Part shown: piece by piece, positions 45,958-55,247 of the stretch | Layout of the letters: each line of letters begins with the position of its first letter | Numbering within the stretch: position 1 is the stretch's first letter | Assembly: GCF_000331535.1 (NCBI RefSeq) | Contig: NZ_AMZN01000068.1 | Location: forward strand, 1-63,654 | Source of the DNA: Fulvivirga imtechensis AK7 | GTDB lineage: Bacteria; Bacteroidota; Bacteroidia; Cytophagales; Cyclobacteriaceae | Reading direction: 5' to 3' | DNA: 63,654 nucleotides | Program-made: the position numbers and the translations under genes | Notes under the pieces: generated by a model | The model's database searches: none | What the model was told of the DNA's origin: nothing | What the model saw: the letters and a program-made list of their open reading frames with translations, nothing else

Positions 45958-47133
45958 CTATTTCAAAAACTCATAAATCCCTGCCACACCCTGTCCGCCA
46001 CCGACACAGGCTGTTACCATTCCATATTTGCTGCCTTTTCTTCTTCTCATTTCATTCAATAGAGTGATCGAGAGTCGTGCTCCGGTGCTTCCCAGGGGGT
46101 GACCCAGTGCGATGGCTCCGCCATTCACATTTATCTTGGACCCATCCAGGTCAAGATCCCGGATAACGGACAATGACTGTGCGGCAAAGGCTTCGTTAAG
46201 CTCTATCAGGTCAATATCCTTCATCTTTAATCCGGCTCTGTCCAGGGCTTTGGGAATGGCGTAAGTCGGGCCTACACCCATGATACGCGGCTCTACTCCG
46301 GCCACGGCATAGCTCACCAGTCGAGCTACAGGTTCCAGCCCGAGTTCCTTGACCTTTCTTTCTGACATTACTACCACGAAAGCAGCTCCGTCATTAGTAG
46401 GGGAAGAGTTTCCGGCAGTAACTGAACCTCCTGCAGCAAATACAGGCTTCAACTTCGCAAGCGCCTCCATACTTGTTTCCGGCCTGGGACCCTCATCGGT
46501 ATCTACCACATACTCACGGGTCTTTTTCTTGTTGTCCTCTACGAAAGTTTCCTTTACTGTAATAGGCAGTATCTCCTCTTTGAACTTTCCTTCTTTCTGC
46601 GCTGCTACTGCACGCATATGTGAGTTGTAGGCAAATTCATCCTGATCCTCACGAGATATTTTCCATTGCTGAGATATTTGCTCAGCGGTCAGGCCCATAC
46701 TGGTGTAGTAGTCAGGATGCTCAGAGGTAATGTTGTAGTTCAATGCTGTTTTAAAGCCCATAACCGGTACCATAGACATAGATTCTGTCCCTCCGGCTAT
46801 CACCACATCGGCCATACCGGCATTGATCTTAGCGGAGGCGAGGTGAATAGCTTCAAGGCCGGATCCACAGTACCGGTTGATCACCATACCGGGAGTATCC
46901 ACACCCAGTGCCATGAGAGAGATCATACGACCCATCTGCATGCCCTGTTCGGCTTCCTGCACAGCATTACCTACTATCACATCATCTACCATGCTGTTTT
47001 CGAGGCCATCGATCGAGGCCATCAAATGCTTAATTATATCCACCGCCAGGTCATCAGGGCGAGTGAATCGAAACCCACCTTTTTTTGCCCTTCCTACGGC
47101 TGTTCTAAATCCTTTTACTATATATGCGTCCAT
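45958..47133 (-). CDS. fadA: Acetyl-CoA acyltransferase (thiolase)
   Basis: 391 residues. Catalytic Cys in VINRYCGSGLEAIHLA, the GGTESMSMVP loop, NEAFAAQSL, and the late VNGGAIALGHPLGSTGAR and MVTACVGGGQGVAGI with the second Cys. It cleaves 3-ketoacyl-CoA to acetyl-CoA plus shortened acyl-CoA. Length equals that of B. subtilis FadA. Confidence 0.94.
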   Translation of the reverse strand: MDAYIVKGFRTAVGRAKKGGFRFTRPDDLAVDIIKHLMASIDGLENSMVDDVIVGNAVQEAEQGMQMGRMISLMALGVDTPGMVINRYCGSGLEAIHLASAKINAGMADVVIAGGTESMSMVPVMGFKTALNYNITSEHPDYYTSMGLTAEQISQQWKISREDQDEFAYNSHMRAVAAQKEGKFKEEILPITVKETFVEDNKKKTREYVVDTDEGPRPETSMEALAKLKPVFAAGGSVTAGNSSPTNDGAAFVVVMSERKVKELGLEPVARLVSYAVAGVEPRIMGVGPTYAIPKALDRAGLKMKDIDLIELNEAFAAQSLSVIRDLDLDGSKINVNGGAIALGHPLGSTGARLSITLLNEMRRRKGSKYGMVTACVGGGQGVAGIYEFLK

Positions 47134-47177
47134 TTTTGTCTTGCGTTTTGTTCTTTTGAAATAGTGTACTTTTCAAT

Positions 47178-47224
47178 GTCATTGGTCAATTGCCACTAGT
47201 CACTGGTGACCAGTAACCAATGAC
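47178..47224. repeat. Palindromic repeat between fadN and fadA
   Basis: GTCATTGGT at the left and ACCAATGAC at the right enclose ACTAGTCACTGGTGACCAGT, itself nearly palindromic. It ends exactly at the fadN stop codon. It shares the TCACTGGT core with the fadA-fadE spacer. Confidence 0.6.
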
Positions 47225-49626
47225 TAATTTCTAAGTGCTTTCCCCGTAGTCAATATCGACTGTATCCTTTCCAGTGTTTTCTTTTCGCCGGTTAGGGATA
47301 AGAATGCTTCTCTTTCCAGGTCAAGGAGGTATTGTTCTGATACTTCCTGGGCATAAGAGAGGTCTCCTCCGCACATGACGTAGGCAATCTTATTTGCGAT
47401 CTTCACATCATGGTCAGAGATGTAGTTACCCATGCGCATGCCGTTGACACCCGCCATGAATAAAGCCATACCGGTTTTACCCTGGACTTTGATATTTGTG
47501 GCTTGTATTGGCTGGGTATAACCAGCATTGGCCAGTTCAAGCACTGTGGCTTTGGCATCGGCAATCTGTCGGTCTTTATTGATGGTGATCCTGTCCTGTG
47601 GGCGGATGATGTTCATACCAATGGCCTCGTGAGCCGAGGTAGCTACTTTCGCAGTAGCAATGTTCATAAAGGCATTTTGCAGTGCATTTAGCTCTACATC
47701 GCCTTCTTCAAGAGCATCGGAAACACGCTTGGTCAGCTCTTTGGTACCACCGCCTCCGGGGATCAGACCTACACCAACTTCTACGAGACCGATATAGGTT
47801 TCGGCAGCAGCCTGAACCACATCGGCATGCATTGTCATCTCACAACCTCCTCCCAGGGTTAGTCCATGAGGGGCTACTACAACCGGTACAGATGAATAGC
47901 GTACCCGCATCATGGTGTTCTGGAAGTGCCGGATCATGAAATCCACTTCATCATATTCCTGCTCAATAGCGTACATAAACACCATGCCCAGGTTAGCTCC
48001 GGCAGAGAATTGCGCTCCCTGGTTGCCGATAACCAGGCCACGATAATCTTTTTCAGCCATATCTATAGCCCTGTTGATGCCTTCTACTACCTCTCCTCCA
48101 AGCGTGTTCATCTTAGTATGGAACTCCACGTTCAATACACCATCACCAAGGTCGAAGATGGTAGAGCCGGCATTGCTCCATAATACTTTGCTCTTCCTGA
48201 TATTATCAAGGATGATGTATTCATCAGCCCCGGGAACAGGCTTATAAGATTTGGAATCAATGTCGTAGTAATTTCTTACTCCGTCTTTGGCGGTATAGAA
48301 AGATTCGATACCTGCATCCAGCATATCATACACCCATTGGTTAGGCTTATAGCCCATTTCCTCCATTTTCTCCACCGTTTTCTTCACCCCAAGCACATCC
48401 CAGGTCTCAAAAGGACCTACTTCCCAGCCAAATCCCGCACAAATGGCATCATCTATCTTATACAGCTCATCGGCTATTTCAGGAATGCGGTTGGAAACAT
48501 ATTTAAAGAGAGCATAGAATGAGTCGCGGTAAAACTCACCCGCCTTGTCCTTACCGGCAAATAGCGGCTTAAACCGCTCCTTTAGATTGTCTATCGGTTT
48601 GGTAGCTTCCAGTGTGCCGAATTTTACCTTTTGCTGGGGCTTGTATTCCAGTGTTTTAAGATCCAGGGTAAGTATCTGTGTTTTACCCTTTTCATCCTTT
48701 GTCTTTTTATAAAAACCCTGTCCGGTTTTATCTCCCAGCCATTTGTTTTCTTCGAGCTTGGCGACAACATCCGGCAATTTAAAGGTGTCCCGACCCTCGT
48801 CATTGGGCAGGCCCTGGTATAAGCCATTAGCTACTTTTATTAAGGTGTCCAAACCAACAACATCTGATGTCCTGAAAGTGGCTGACTTTGGCCTTCCGAT
48901 CACCGGACCGGTCAATTTATCTATTTCATCAACGTTCAGGTCCAGCTTCTGCATCGAATCGATAACTTTCAGTATAGCGTAAATGCCTACTCTGTTTGCT
49001 ATAAATGCTGGAGTATCTTTACACAATACAGTAGTTTTTCCCAAGTACAGATCTCCGTAGTGCATTAGGAAGTCAGTAATCTCAGGATCGGTTTTGGGGG
49101 TTGGGATAATCTCCAACAGCTTTAAGTAGCGGGGAGGATTGAAGAAGTGCGTGCCGCAGAAATGTCTCTGGAAATCTTCACTCCTTCCGTCAAGCATCAG
49201 GTGAATGGGAATACCCGAGGTATTAGAAGTAATGAGCGTGCCCGGCTTTCTGTATTTCTCTACCTGCTCGAACACCTTCTTTTTGATGTCCAGGTTTTCC
49301 ACAACTACCTCTATCACCCAGTCGTAATCTTTGATCTTCTCCATATCGTCATCAAAATTCCCCAGCGAGATACGGCTGGCGAACTTATTGTCATATAGAG
49401 GAGCGGGGTTTGACTTAACAGCGGACTCGAATGCCTGGGTGACGATCCTGTTCCTTACCGCTTTACTGTCCATTGTCAATCCCTTCTTTTTCTCATCCTC
49501 GCTTAACTCTCTGGGAACGATATCTAACAACAGCACTTTTACTCCAATGTTCGCGAAGTGACAAGCTATACGAGATCCCATGATCCCTGAACCTAGCACT
49601 GCTACTTTGTTAATTCTTCTGGTCAT
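47224..49626 (-). CDS. fadN: 3-hydroxyacyl-CoA dehydrogenase/enoyl-CoA hydratase
   Basis: 800 residues. The dehydrogenase comes first (KVAVLGSGIMGSRIACHFANIG, NAD binding; NTSGIPIHLM; HFFNPPRYLKLLEIIPT). The hydratase/crotonase part comes last (GAQFSAGANLGMVF, PHGLTLGGGCEMTMHAD, EVGVGLIPGGGGTKEL). This order is that of B. subtilis FadN, the reverse of E. coli FadB. It performs hydration and NAD-dependent oxidation in beta-oxidation. It starts 7 bp after the MarR gene. Confidence 0.92.
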   Translation of the reverse strand: MTRRINKVAVLGSGIMGSRIACHFANIGVKVLLLDIVPRELSEDEKKKGLTMDSKAVRNRIVTQAFESAVKSNPAPLYDNKFASRISLGNFDDDMEKIKDYDWVIEVVVENLDIKKKVFEQVEKYRKPGTLITSNTSGIPIHLMLDGRSEDFQRHFCGTHFFNPPRYLKLLEIIPTPKTDPEITDFLMHYGDLYLGKTTVLCKDTPAFIANRVGIYAILKVIDSMQKLDLNVDEIDKLTGPVIGRPKSATFRTSDVVGLDTLIKVANGLYQGLPNDEGRDTFKLPDVVAKLEENKWLGDKTGQGFYKKTKDEKGKTQILTLDLKTLEYKPQQKVKFGTLEATKPIDNLKERFKPLFAGKDKAGEFYRDSFYALFKYVSNRIPEIADELYKIDDAICAGFGWEVGPFETWDVLGVKKTVEKMEEMGYKPNQWVYDMLDAGIESFYTAKDGVRNYYDIDSKSYKPVPGADEYIILDNIRKSKVLWSNAGSTIFDLGDGVLNVEFHTKMNTLGGEVVEGINRAIDMAEKDYRGLVIGNQGAQFSAGANLGMVFMYAIEQEYDEVDFMIRHFQNTMMRVRYSSVPVVVAPHGLTLGGGCEMTMHADVVQAAAETYIGLVEVGVGLIPGGGGTKELTKRVSDALEEGDVELNALQNAFMNIATAKVATSAHEAIGMNIIRPQDRITINKDRQIADAKATVLELANAGYTQPIQATNIKVQGKTGMALFMAGVNGMRMGNYISDHDVKIANKIAYVMCGGDLSYAQEVSEQYLLDLEREAFLSLTGEKKTLERIQSILTTGKALRN

Positions 49627-49633
49627 TGTTGTT

Positions 49634-50083
49634 TTATGGTTTTTCGTTTTCGTAAATGTTACTTTTTTCTATAATTCGGTTGATATCCCCGATCACCTCA
49701 AAAAAGATCTTGAGTTTGTCTTCAGGGATGTGCTCTCGTACGGCTTCATTAAAAGCCAACACAGTTTTTCTGGAAAAGCCCTTTCTCTCCTTTCCCTTCT
49801 CTGTAAGAAATATGCGCACCGAACGTTTATCATTGGCATCCGGCTGGCGGTAGATAAGGCCTTTGTCTTCCATGTTTTTTAGCACACGGGTAAGACTCCT
49901 TGCCTCCAGCCCCATAAGCGGAGCTATTTTAGTGGCGGGGGTTCCCTCTTTTGAAGAAATATTGAGCAGAACGAACCCAATAGATGTGGTGATATCCTGC
50001 TTAACGGCCTGCTGATTGTACATGCGTGATATAGCATGCCATGCCGTTTTAATATTGTGATCAATGGTTTCTTCTCTTTTCAT
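49634..50083 (-). CDS. MarR-family regulator of the fad operon
   Basis: 149 residues with the MarR winged helix (ATKIAPLMGLEARSLTRVLKNMEDKGLIYRQPDANDKRSVRIFLTEKG). As first gene of the operon it probably responds to acyl-CoA or fatty acid and controls fadNAE. A 12-bp palindrome (TATGCATGCATA) about 105 bp upstream of its start is a candidate operator. Confidence 0.88.
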   Translation of the reverse strand: MKREETIDHNIKTAWHAISRMYNQQAVKQDITTSIGFVLLNISSKEGTPATKIAPLMGLEARSLTRVLKNMEDKGLIYRQPDANDKRSVRIFLTEKGKERKGFSRKTVLAFNEAVREHIPEDKLKIFFEVIGDINRIIEKSNIYENEKP

Positions 50084-50187
50084 TTATTTGTATCTTAATA
50101 TCAATTACAAAAGCTTATTTTAGAAAAACTGAAAAACACCATATATAGCCTCCGCAATTGACGGATAACAAATATAGTAAAATTTGT

Positions 50188-50199
50188 TATGCATGCATA
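50188..50199. promoter_or_regulatory. Palindrome TATGCATGCATA upstream of the MarR gene
   Basis: A perfect 12-bp palindrome in the divergent region between marR and padR, flanked by AT-rich DNA. MarR proteins bind such palindromes; it could control the fad operon. Confidence 0.4.
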
Positions 50200-50299
50200 C
50201 TAATTGTGAATAAAATTTAGCCTTGCTCAAAAGTCGGCCTTGTAGCGTTTAAATGGGAAAATATTCCGGTCATGCAACCATCTGGGGAGAACTACGTCT

Positions 50300-50324
50300 T
50301 AATACATAAGAGACCAATGTATTA
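50300..50324 (+). promoter_or_regulatory. Candidate PadR operator
   Basis: TAATACAT, 9 nt, ATGTATTA: a perfect 8-bp inverted repeat ending 7 bp before the padR ATG. The position over the ribosome site/early transcript suits autorepression. Confidence 0.5.
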
Positions 50325-50331
50325 GGGAATT

Positions 50332-50667
50332 ATGCATTCAAAGGAACTTCTTAAGGGCACGCTACAGACGATTATCCTGAAACTTCTGGCTGATCAGGGC
50401 AAAATGTATGGCTATGAAATAACTCAACGGGTGAAGGAGTTGTCTGGGGGTGAAATGCTGCTGACAGAAGGAGCCTTGTACCCTACACTTCATAAGCTGG
50501 AAGCTGAAAAGCTGTTGACAACAGAGAAGGTGACGATGGGAAAGCGGGTGAGAAAGTACTATAAGCTTACTGAAGCCGGTCAATCCTCAGCCGCAGAAAA
50601 GATGGATGAGTTTACCAATTTCATTCAAATGATGCACCGGGTATTACAAATTGATCCAGCCTTTTAG
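50332..50667 (+). CDS. PadR-family transcriptional regulator
   Basis: 111 residues: a winged helix (KGTLQTIILKLLADQGKMYGYEITQRVKE, GALYPTLHKLEAEKLLTTEKV, RVRKYYKLTEAG) with a short C-terminal dimer helix. It starts a two-gene operon, with the permease ATG 2 bp after its stop. PadR plus ADOP permease pairs are frequent in this phylum, and the regulator is expected to sense a toxic compound. Confidence 0.9.
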   Translation: MHSKELLKGTLQTIILKLLADQGKMYGYEITQRVKELSGGEMLLTEGALYPTLHKLEAEKLLTTEKVTMGKRVRKYYKLTEAGQSSAAEKMDEFTNFIQMMHRVLQIDPAF

Positions 50668-50669
50668 TT

Positions 50670-53363
50670 ATGGAGCTCTCTACTGATCAGATTGATTATA
50701 TCCAAAAGGATATTAACTACCGTGGGATCGTTTACGATCAATTGGAGGAAGAACTGCTGGATCACATCTGCACATTGGTTGAGAAAAAGATGGAAGATGG
50801 CGCTAGATTCATCGATGCCTATGACCAGGTGATAGAAAGATTCGGCTCCGAACAACAAATACAACACATTCAAAGTCAAACACTCATTTTATCGAATAAC
50901 AACACAAAGATCATGTTAAGGAATTATTTCAAAATCGCGTTGCGGAATTTATCGAGGCATAAATTCTATTCGTTTATCAACGTAGCCGGCCTGGCCGTGG
51001 GGCTGGCCTGCTGCCTGGTAATAACGCTTTTTGTCATGGATGAACTCAGCTATGACGACTACCACACAAAAAAAGATCGCATCTATCGCTTAACCAGTCA
51101 TGGTGCGTATGGTGGCAATCAATATGTTTTTCCGGTGGCTCCGGCCCCACTTGCTCCGGCTCTTATTACTGACCTGCCCGAAGTAGAAAAAGTAGTGAGA
51201 TTCCGCAGTAGAGGCAGCTATCTGGTCACCACCCCTCAAATGACGGAGAGCTACAAAGAGCATAAGTTGATTTTTGCCGATAAAGATTTCTTTCAGGTGT
51301 TCTCTGTTCCCATGCTAAAAGGAAACCCCGAAACTGCATTAAAAGACCGGATGAGTCTGGCCATTAGCCGTTCTATTGCTCAAAAATATTTTGCAAACGA
51401 AGATCCGGTTGGAAAAACCATGATCCTTGACGGGGCCCAGGAGTATCACGTGACGGCTGTCTATGAAGATATGCCGGCAAACGGCCATTTACAATTCAAT
51501 TTTTTGATGTCGATGGCGTCTCTGGAAGAAAGCAAAAATACCGAGTGGTTAAGTAACAACTTCTATACCTACGTATTATTAAGAGAGGGTACTTCTCAAA
51601 GTGATTTTTATCAAAAAATGAATGCTATGGCTGCGGGCTACATTGAGCCTCAATTGATAGCCTTCATAGGCAAAACGATGAAGGAGTTTGAAGAAGGGGG
51701 AAACAAAATAGACTTCAAAGTTCAGCCGCTTAATGACATTTATCTTCATTCGGATTTCATTTTCGATATTGGCCCTATTGGAGATATAAGCTACATATAT
51801 ATGTTCTCGGCCATTGCCATTTTTATTTTGGTAATTGCTTGTATCAACTTTATGAACCTGTCGACAGCACGTTCTTCTAATCGTGCTAAGGAGGTCGGGG
51901 TAAGAAAGGTATTAGGCTCATTCCGATCTCATTTGGTCAGGCAATTTCTCACCGAAACGATTCTGCTGTGTTTAATTGCGTTTGCTTTGGCAATCGCCTT
52001 GGCGTCCATCGCTTTGCCTTTTTTCAATGAGCTTGCCGGGAAGAATATGGCTCTGCCTGTTGATAGTTTAACATTTTATGCAATCATATTGGGGTGTGCT
52101 TTATTTATAGGGATACTCGCGGGGTTATATCCGGCATTTTTCCTTAGCGCTTTTAAACCTATTAATGTGCTGAAGGGTAAGCTTGCGTTGGGCACGGGCA
52201 GTAGCTTTATCCGAAGCGGGTTAGTGGTATTTCAGTTTTTCATTAGCATTTTATTGATCATAGCTACGGCTACCGTTTATAAGCAGCTTAACTACATACA
52301 AAGCAAAAAGCTTGGCTATGATAAAGAGCAGGTGCTTTTGGTAAATGATGCTTATATGCTTGGTACTAAAATGGCTGCTTTTAAGGAAGAATTATCACAG
52401 TTGCCCAATGTAGCAAATGTCTCCATTTCCGGATATATGCCTGTGCAGGGCTACAACCGAAGTGATATGAGCTTTTGGGAGCAGGGCCTGGAGCCCACCG
52501 AAGATAACATGGTCAATATGCAAATATGGGATGTGGATGAAGGTTACATATCTACCTTGGGCATGGAAGTGGTGCTGGGAAGAAACTTCAATAAAGACAT
52601 AGCCTCTGACTCAAATGCAGTGATACTAAATGAAGCAGCCTTCAAAGCTTATGGCTTTGAGGAAGGCAAGGAAAATTTTATTCAGACTTTTTTCTACGAT
52701 TATGCCACAGGACAAACTCGGCCGGACAAGCTCATCACCTATCGTGTGATAGGGGTGGTGAAGGATTTTCATTTTGAATCAATGAAGGAAAATATTGGAC
52801 GTCTGGGGATGAGACTTCGACCTAGTGTGAGTACATTGGCTATTAGATTCAGTACCAGCGATATCCAAACAGTGATCTCATCTACGGAGGATGTCTGGAA
52901 GAAATTTACGGCTGAACTGCCTTTCAACTATACATTTTTAGATAGTGATTTCGGTAATATGTACCGTGCTGAGCAGCGCCTGGCAAGCGTGTTCACTATT
53001 TTTGCCGGATTGGCCATACTTATAGGTTGTCTCGGCTTATTTGCTCTGGCCTCATTTATGGCGGAACAGCGTACAAAGGAGATCGGTATCCGAAAGGTAC
53101 TGGGTGCGTCTGTAGGCAAAATCGTTTTTATGCTTTCCAAGGAATTCAGCAGGCTTATCATTATTGCGTTTATTATAGCCGCTCCCATTGCCTGGTGGGC
53201 ATCGTCAACCTGGCTGGATAACTATAGTTATAGGGTAGAAATAGGTGTTGGTCTTTATTTACTGGCGGGAATGATGGCCTTTCTCATCGCGTGGCTAACG
53301 GTTGGCTACCACTCCGTGAAGGCTGCACAGGCCAACCCTGTGGATTCTTTGAGAAGTGAATAG
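50670..53363 (+). CDS. MacB/FtsX-type ABC permease (ADOP type)
   Basis: 897 residues. The first 75 residues are a soluble helical prefix (QIDYIQKDINYRGIVYDQLEEELLDHIC). Two FtsX-type permease halves follow: NYFKIALRNLSRHKFYSFINVAGLAVGLACCLVI, and later RTKEIGIRKVLGASVGKIVFMLSKEF. Each carries the MacB periplasmic domain. No ATPase gene is adjacent. Such permeases probably export antimicrobial or envelope substrates under PadR control. Confidence 0.85.
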   Translation: MELSTDQIDYIQKDINYRGIVYDQLEEELLDHICTLVEKKMEDGARFIDAYDQVIERFGSEQQIQHIQSQTLILSNNNTKIMLRNYFKIALRNLSRHKFYSFINVAGLAVGLACCLVITLFVMDELSYDDYHTKKDRIYRLTSHGAYGGNQYVFPVAPAPLAPALITDLPEVEKVVRFRSRGSYLVTTPQMTESYKEHKLIFADKDFFQVFSVPMLKGNPETALKDRMSLAISRSIAQKYFANEDPVGKTMILDGAQEYHVTAVYEDMPANGHLQFNFLMSMASLEESKNTEWLSNNFYTYVLLREGTSQSDFYQKMNAMAAGYIEPQLIAFIGKTMKEFEEGGNKIDFKVQPLNDIYLHSDFIFDIGPIGDISYIYMFSAIAIFILVIACINFMNLSTARSSNRAKEVGVRKVLGSFRSHLVRQFLTETILLCLIAFALAIALASIALPFFNELAGKNMALPVDSLTFYAIILGCALFIGILAGLYPAFFLSAFKPINVLKGKLALGTGSSFIRSGLVVFQFFISILLIIATATVYKQLNYIQSKKLGYDKEQVLLVNDAYMLGTKMAAFKEELSQLPNVANVSISGYMPVQGYNRSDMSFWEQGLEPTEDNMVNMQIWDVDEGYISTLGMEVVLGRNFNKDIASDSNAVILNEAAFKAYGFEEGKENFIQTFFYDYATGQTRPDKLITYRVIGVVKDFHFESMKENIGRLGMRLRPSVSTLAIRFSTSDIQTVISSTEDVWKKFTAELPFNYTFLDSDFGNMYRAEQRLASVFTIFAGLAILIGCLGLFALASFMAEQRTKEIGIRKVLGASVGKIVFMLSKEFSRLIIIAFIIAAPIAWWASSTWLDNYSYRVEIGVGLYLLAGMMAFLIAWLTVGYHSVKAAQANPVDSLRSE

Positions 53364-53397
53364 TTTAATTAAACAGTAAAAGATTTTTCGGATTTTA

Positions 53398-53994
53398 GTG
53401 ATCCGGAAAATCATTCGTATTACAGTGTTTAAAGCCCTGCATCAGAAGCTTAAAAATGAAGGTTTTTTTGACAAAACCTTGATTGATAAAATTGACCCCC
53501 TCTTTCACTCATTGGAGACGAAGAAGGGAGAGGTTCTTTTGCGGCAGGGGGAAACGGCACGTTATTTATACTTTATTAACAAGGGCTGTCTGCGTGTATT
53601 TTGTGTACAGGATGATGGTAAAGAGTCGACTCGTTTTTTTGCTTTTGAGAACCGGTTTGCCACTGCATTCCCCAGCTTTATTAGCCAACAACCTTCTTCG
53701 GCATTTATTGATACGGTGGAGAAATCTTCCTTATTGAAGATACATTATGATGATTTCCAATCTTTACTTCGGACCATTCCGGAGTGGGAAAGGCTGTATC
53801 GGCAGGATCTGGAGAGGGATTATATTGAAAGCATTCAGCGCATTGAAAGTTTTGTGACCATGAATGCGGGGGAGCGGTACAGGCGAATTCTGAAAAATGA
53901 ACCTCATCTTATACAACGGCTGCCCAATAAAATATTGGCCAACTACATGGGTATCTCGCAAGAAACCCTAAGCAGGTTAAAGTCCAAAGACTAA
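53398..53994 (+). CDS. Crp/Fnr-family regulator
   Basis: 198 residues from GTG 53398. A cyclic-nucleotide-binding-like domain (GEVLLRQGETARYLYFINKGCLRVF) is followed by a short C-terminal helix-turn-helix (LPNKILANYMGISQETLSRLKSK). The RxS residues for cAMP binding are not evident. It resembles the many single-copy Crp-like regulators of Bacteroidota; targets unknown. Confidence 0.8.
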   Translation: MIRKIIRITVFKALHQKLKNEGFFDKTLIDKIDPLFHSLETKKGEVLLRQGETARYLYFINKGCLRVFCVQDDGKESTRFFAFENRFATAFPSFISQQPSSAFIDTVEKSSLLKIHYDDFQSLLRTIPEWERLYRQDLERDYIESIQRIESFVTMNAGERYRRILKNEPHLIQRLPNKILANYMGISQETLSRLKSKD

Positions 53995-54081
53995 AGGCAT
54001 AGTGATGCTCCATTTTTTTGATATTTGTCAATGTTTGGTAGAGGAAGAGATGCTATCTATGCATTAAAATTCTATGCCGTT

Positions 54082-55137
54082 ATGTTTCGTATTTTATTTA
54101 TTGCTTCTGTTGTTTATATAGCTTTACCACAAGTATTTGCCCAAAGCGATCCAGCAGCACCCTTAAATATCGGTCAGGCGACACTGACGTTAATTGACAG
54201 TGCCAGAAAGAGGCCTGTTAAAACTGAAATATGGTATCCCACTGAAGCGTCTTTAGATGACGAAACCCGAGAGTACGGTCCATTTTTCCGAACACCTACT
54301 ATACGCAATGCTGATCCTGTAGATGGAAAGCATCCGCTGATCATGATGTCGCACGGCACAGGAGGAGGAAGGCTTACTATGGAGTGGCTGGCCGCTGGTT
54401 TGGTGAAAGAAGGCTTTATTGTAGCCGCTGTAGATCATTGGGGTAATACATTTGATAATATAGTACCTGAAAACTTTTTGAAACATTGGGAGCGACCAAA
54501 AGATATCAGCTTTGCGCTAACAGCCCTGCTTGATCATGAAACTTTCGGGGCTCTTGTTGATACAGCGAAAATAGGTGCAATTGGGTTTTCATTGGGAGGA
54601 TACACTGTAGTGGCCCTTGCCGGAGGGGATCTGGATTTTAATGCATTGTTTCAGTTTGTTAAAACGCCTGAAGGACACAAGGAAGCTTCAATTCCTGAGC
54701 TTCCTGAGCTGACTACCCTTCTACAAGATGAAAATTTTATATCAAACTTAATGGAAGGCTATCAGCCTGTCGCGCTTAGCGACAGTCGGATTGATGCTGT
54801 GATGGCCCTGTCACCGGCATTGGGGCAGGGATTTAGTGATGAGAGTCAGATGGAAAATATAACTGTACCGGTGTTTATTATTGGTGCACGGGCTGACAAT
54901 ATAGCTCCTGTAAAAACAAATGCCAGGCATTATCACGAGCTTATAGATCATTCGCGTTTTTTTCTATTCGAAGGGGCAGTTGGTCATTATGTGTTTCTAA
55001 ATGAGGCGAAGGAAGCGATAAAATCAGAAGCACCTATTTACTTTCGTGATCATGAGTCGGTAAGCAGAAAGGAAATTCATAATGAGACTATTGAATTAGC
55101 AACGGGCTTCTTTCATGACGTTTTTCACAAAAAGTAA
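54082..55137 (+). CDS. Secreted alpha/beta hydrolase
   Basis: About 351 residues; ATG 54082 gives a signal peptide (RILFIASVVYIALPQVFAQ), while a TTG at 54025 would bury it. The nucleophile elbow is GAIGFSLGGYTV; the oxyanion region MMSHGTGGG; the late VGHYVFL holds the catalytic His. It resembles platelet-activating-factor acetylhydrolase/dienelactone hydrolase-like enzymes. Substrate unknown. Confidence 0.75.
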   Translation: MFRILFIASVVYIALPQVFAQSDPAAPLNIGQATLTLIDSARKRPVKTEIWYPTEASLDDETREYGPFFRTPTIRNADPVDGKHPLIMMSHGTGGGRLTMEWLAAGLVKEGFIVAAVDHWGNTFDNIVPENFLKHWERPKDISFALTALLDHETFGALVDTAKIGAIGFSLGGYTVVALAGGDLDFNALFQFVKTPEGHKEASIPELPELTTLLQDENFISNLMEGYQPVALSDSRIDAVMALSPALGQGFSDESQMENITVPVFIIGARADNIAPVKTNARHYHELIDHSRFFLFEGAVGHYVFLNEAKEAIKSEAPIYFRDHESVSRKEIHNETIELATGFFHDVFHKK

Positions 55138-55247
55138 TACTTTCATCCTCTTGGGTTTATCTGCCTGAATCCAAATATTTGGATTATAAAGTTTTTGTCT
55201 CTATTTTCGACACCTTTATTAGATTAACAGACTAAAAAAGTACTAAT

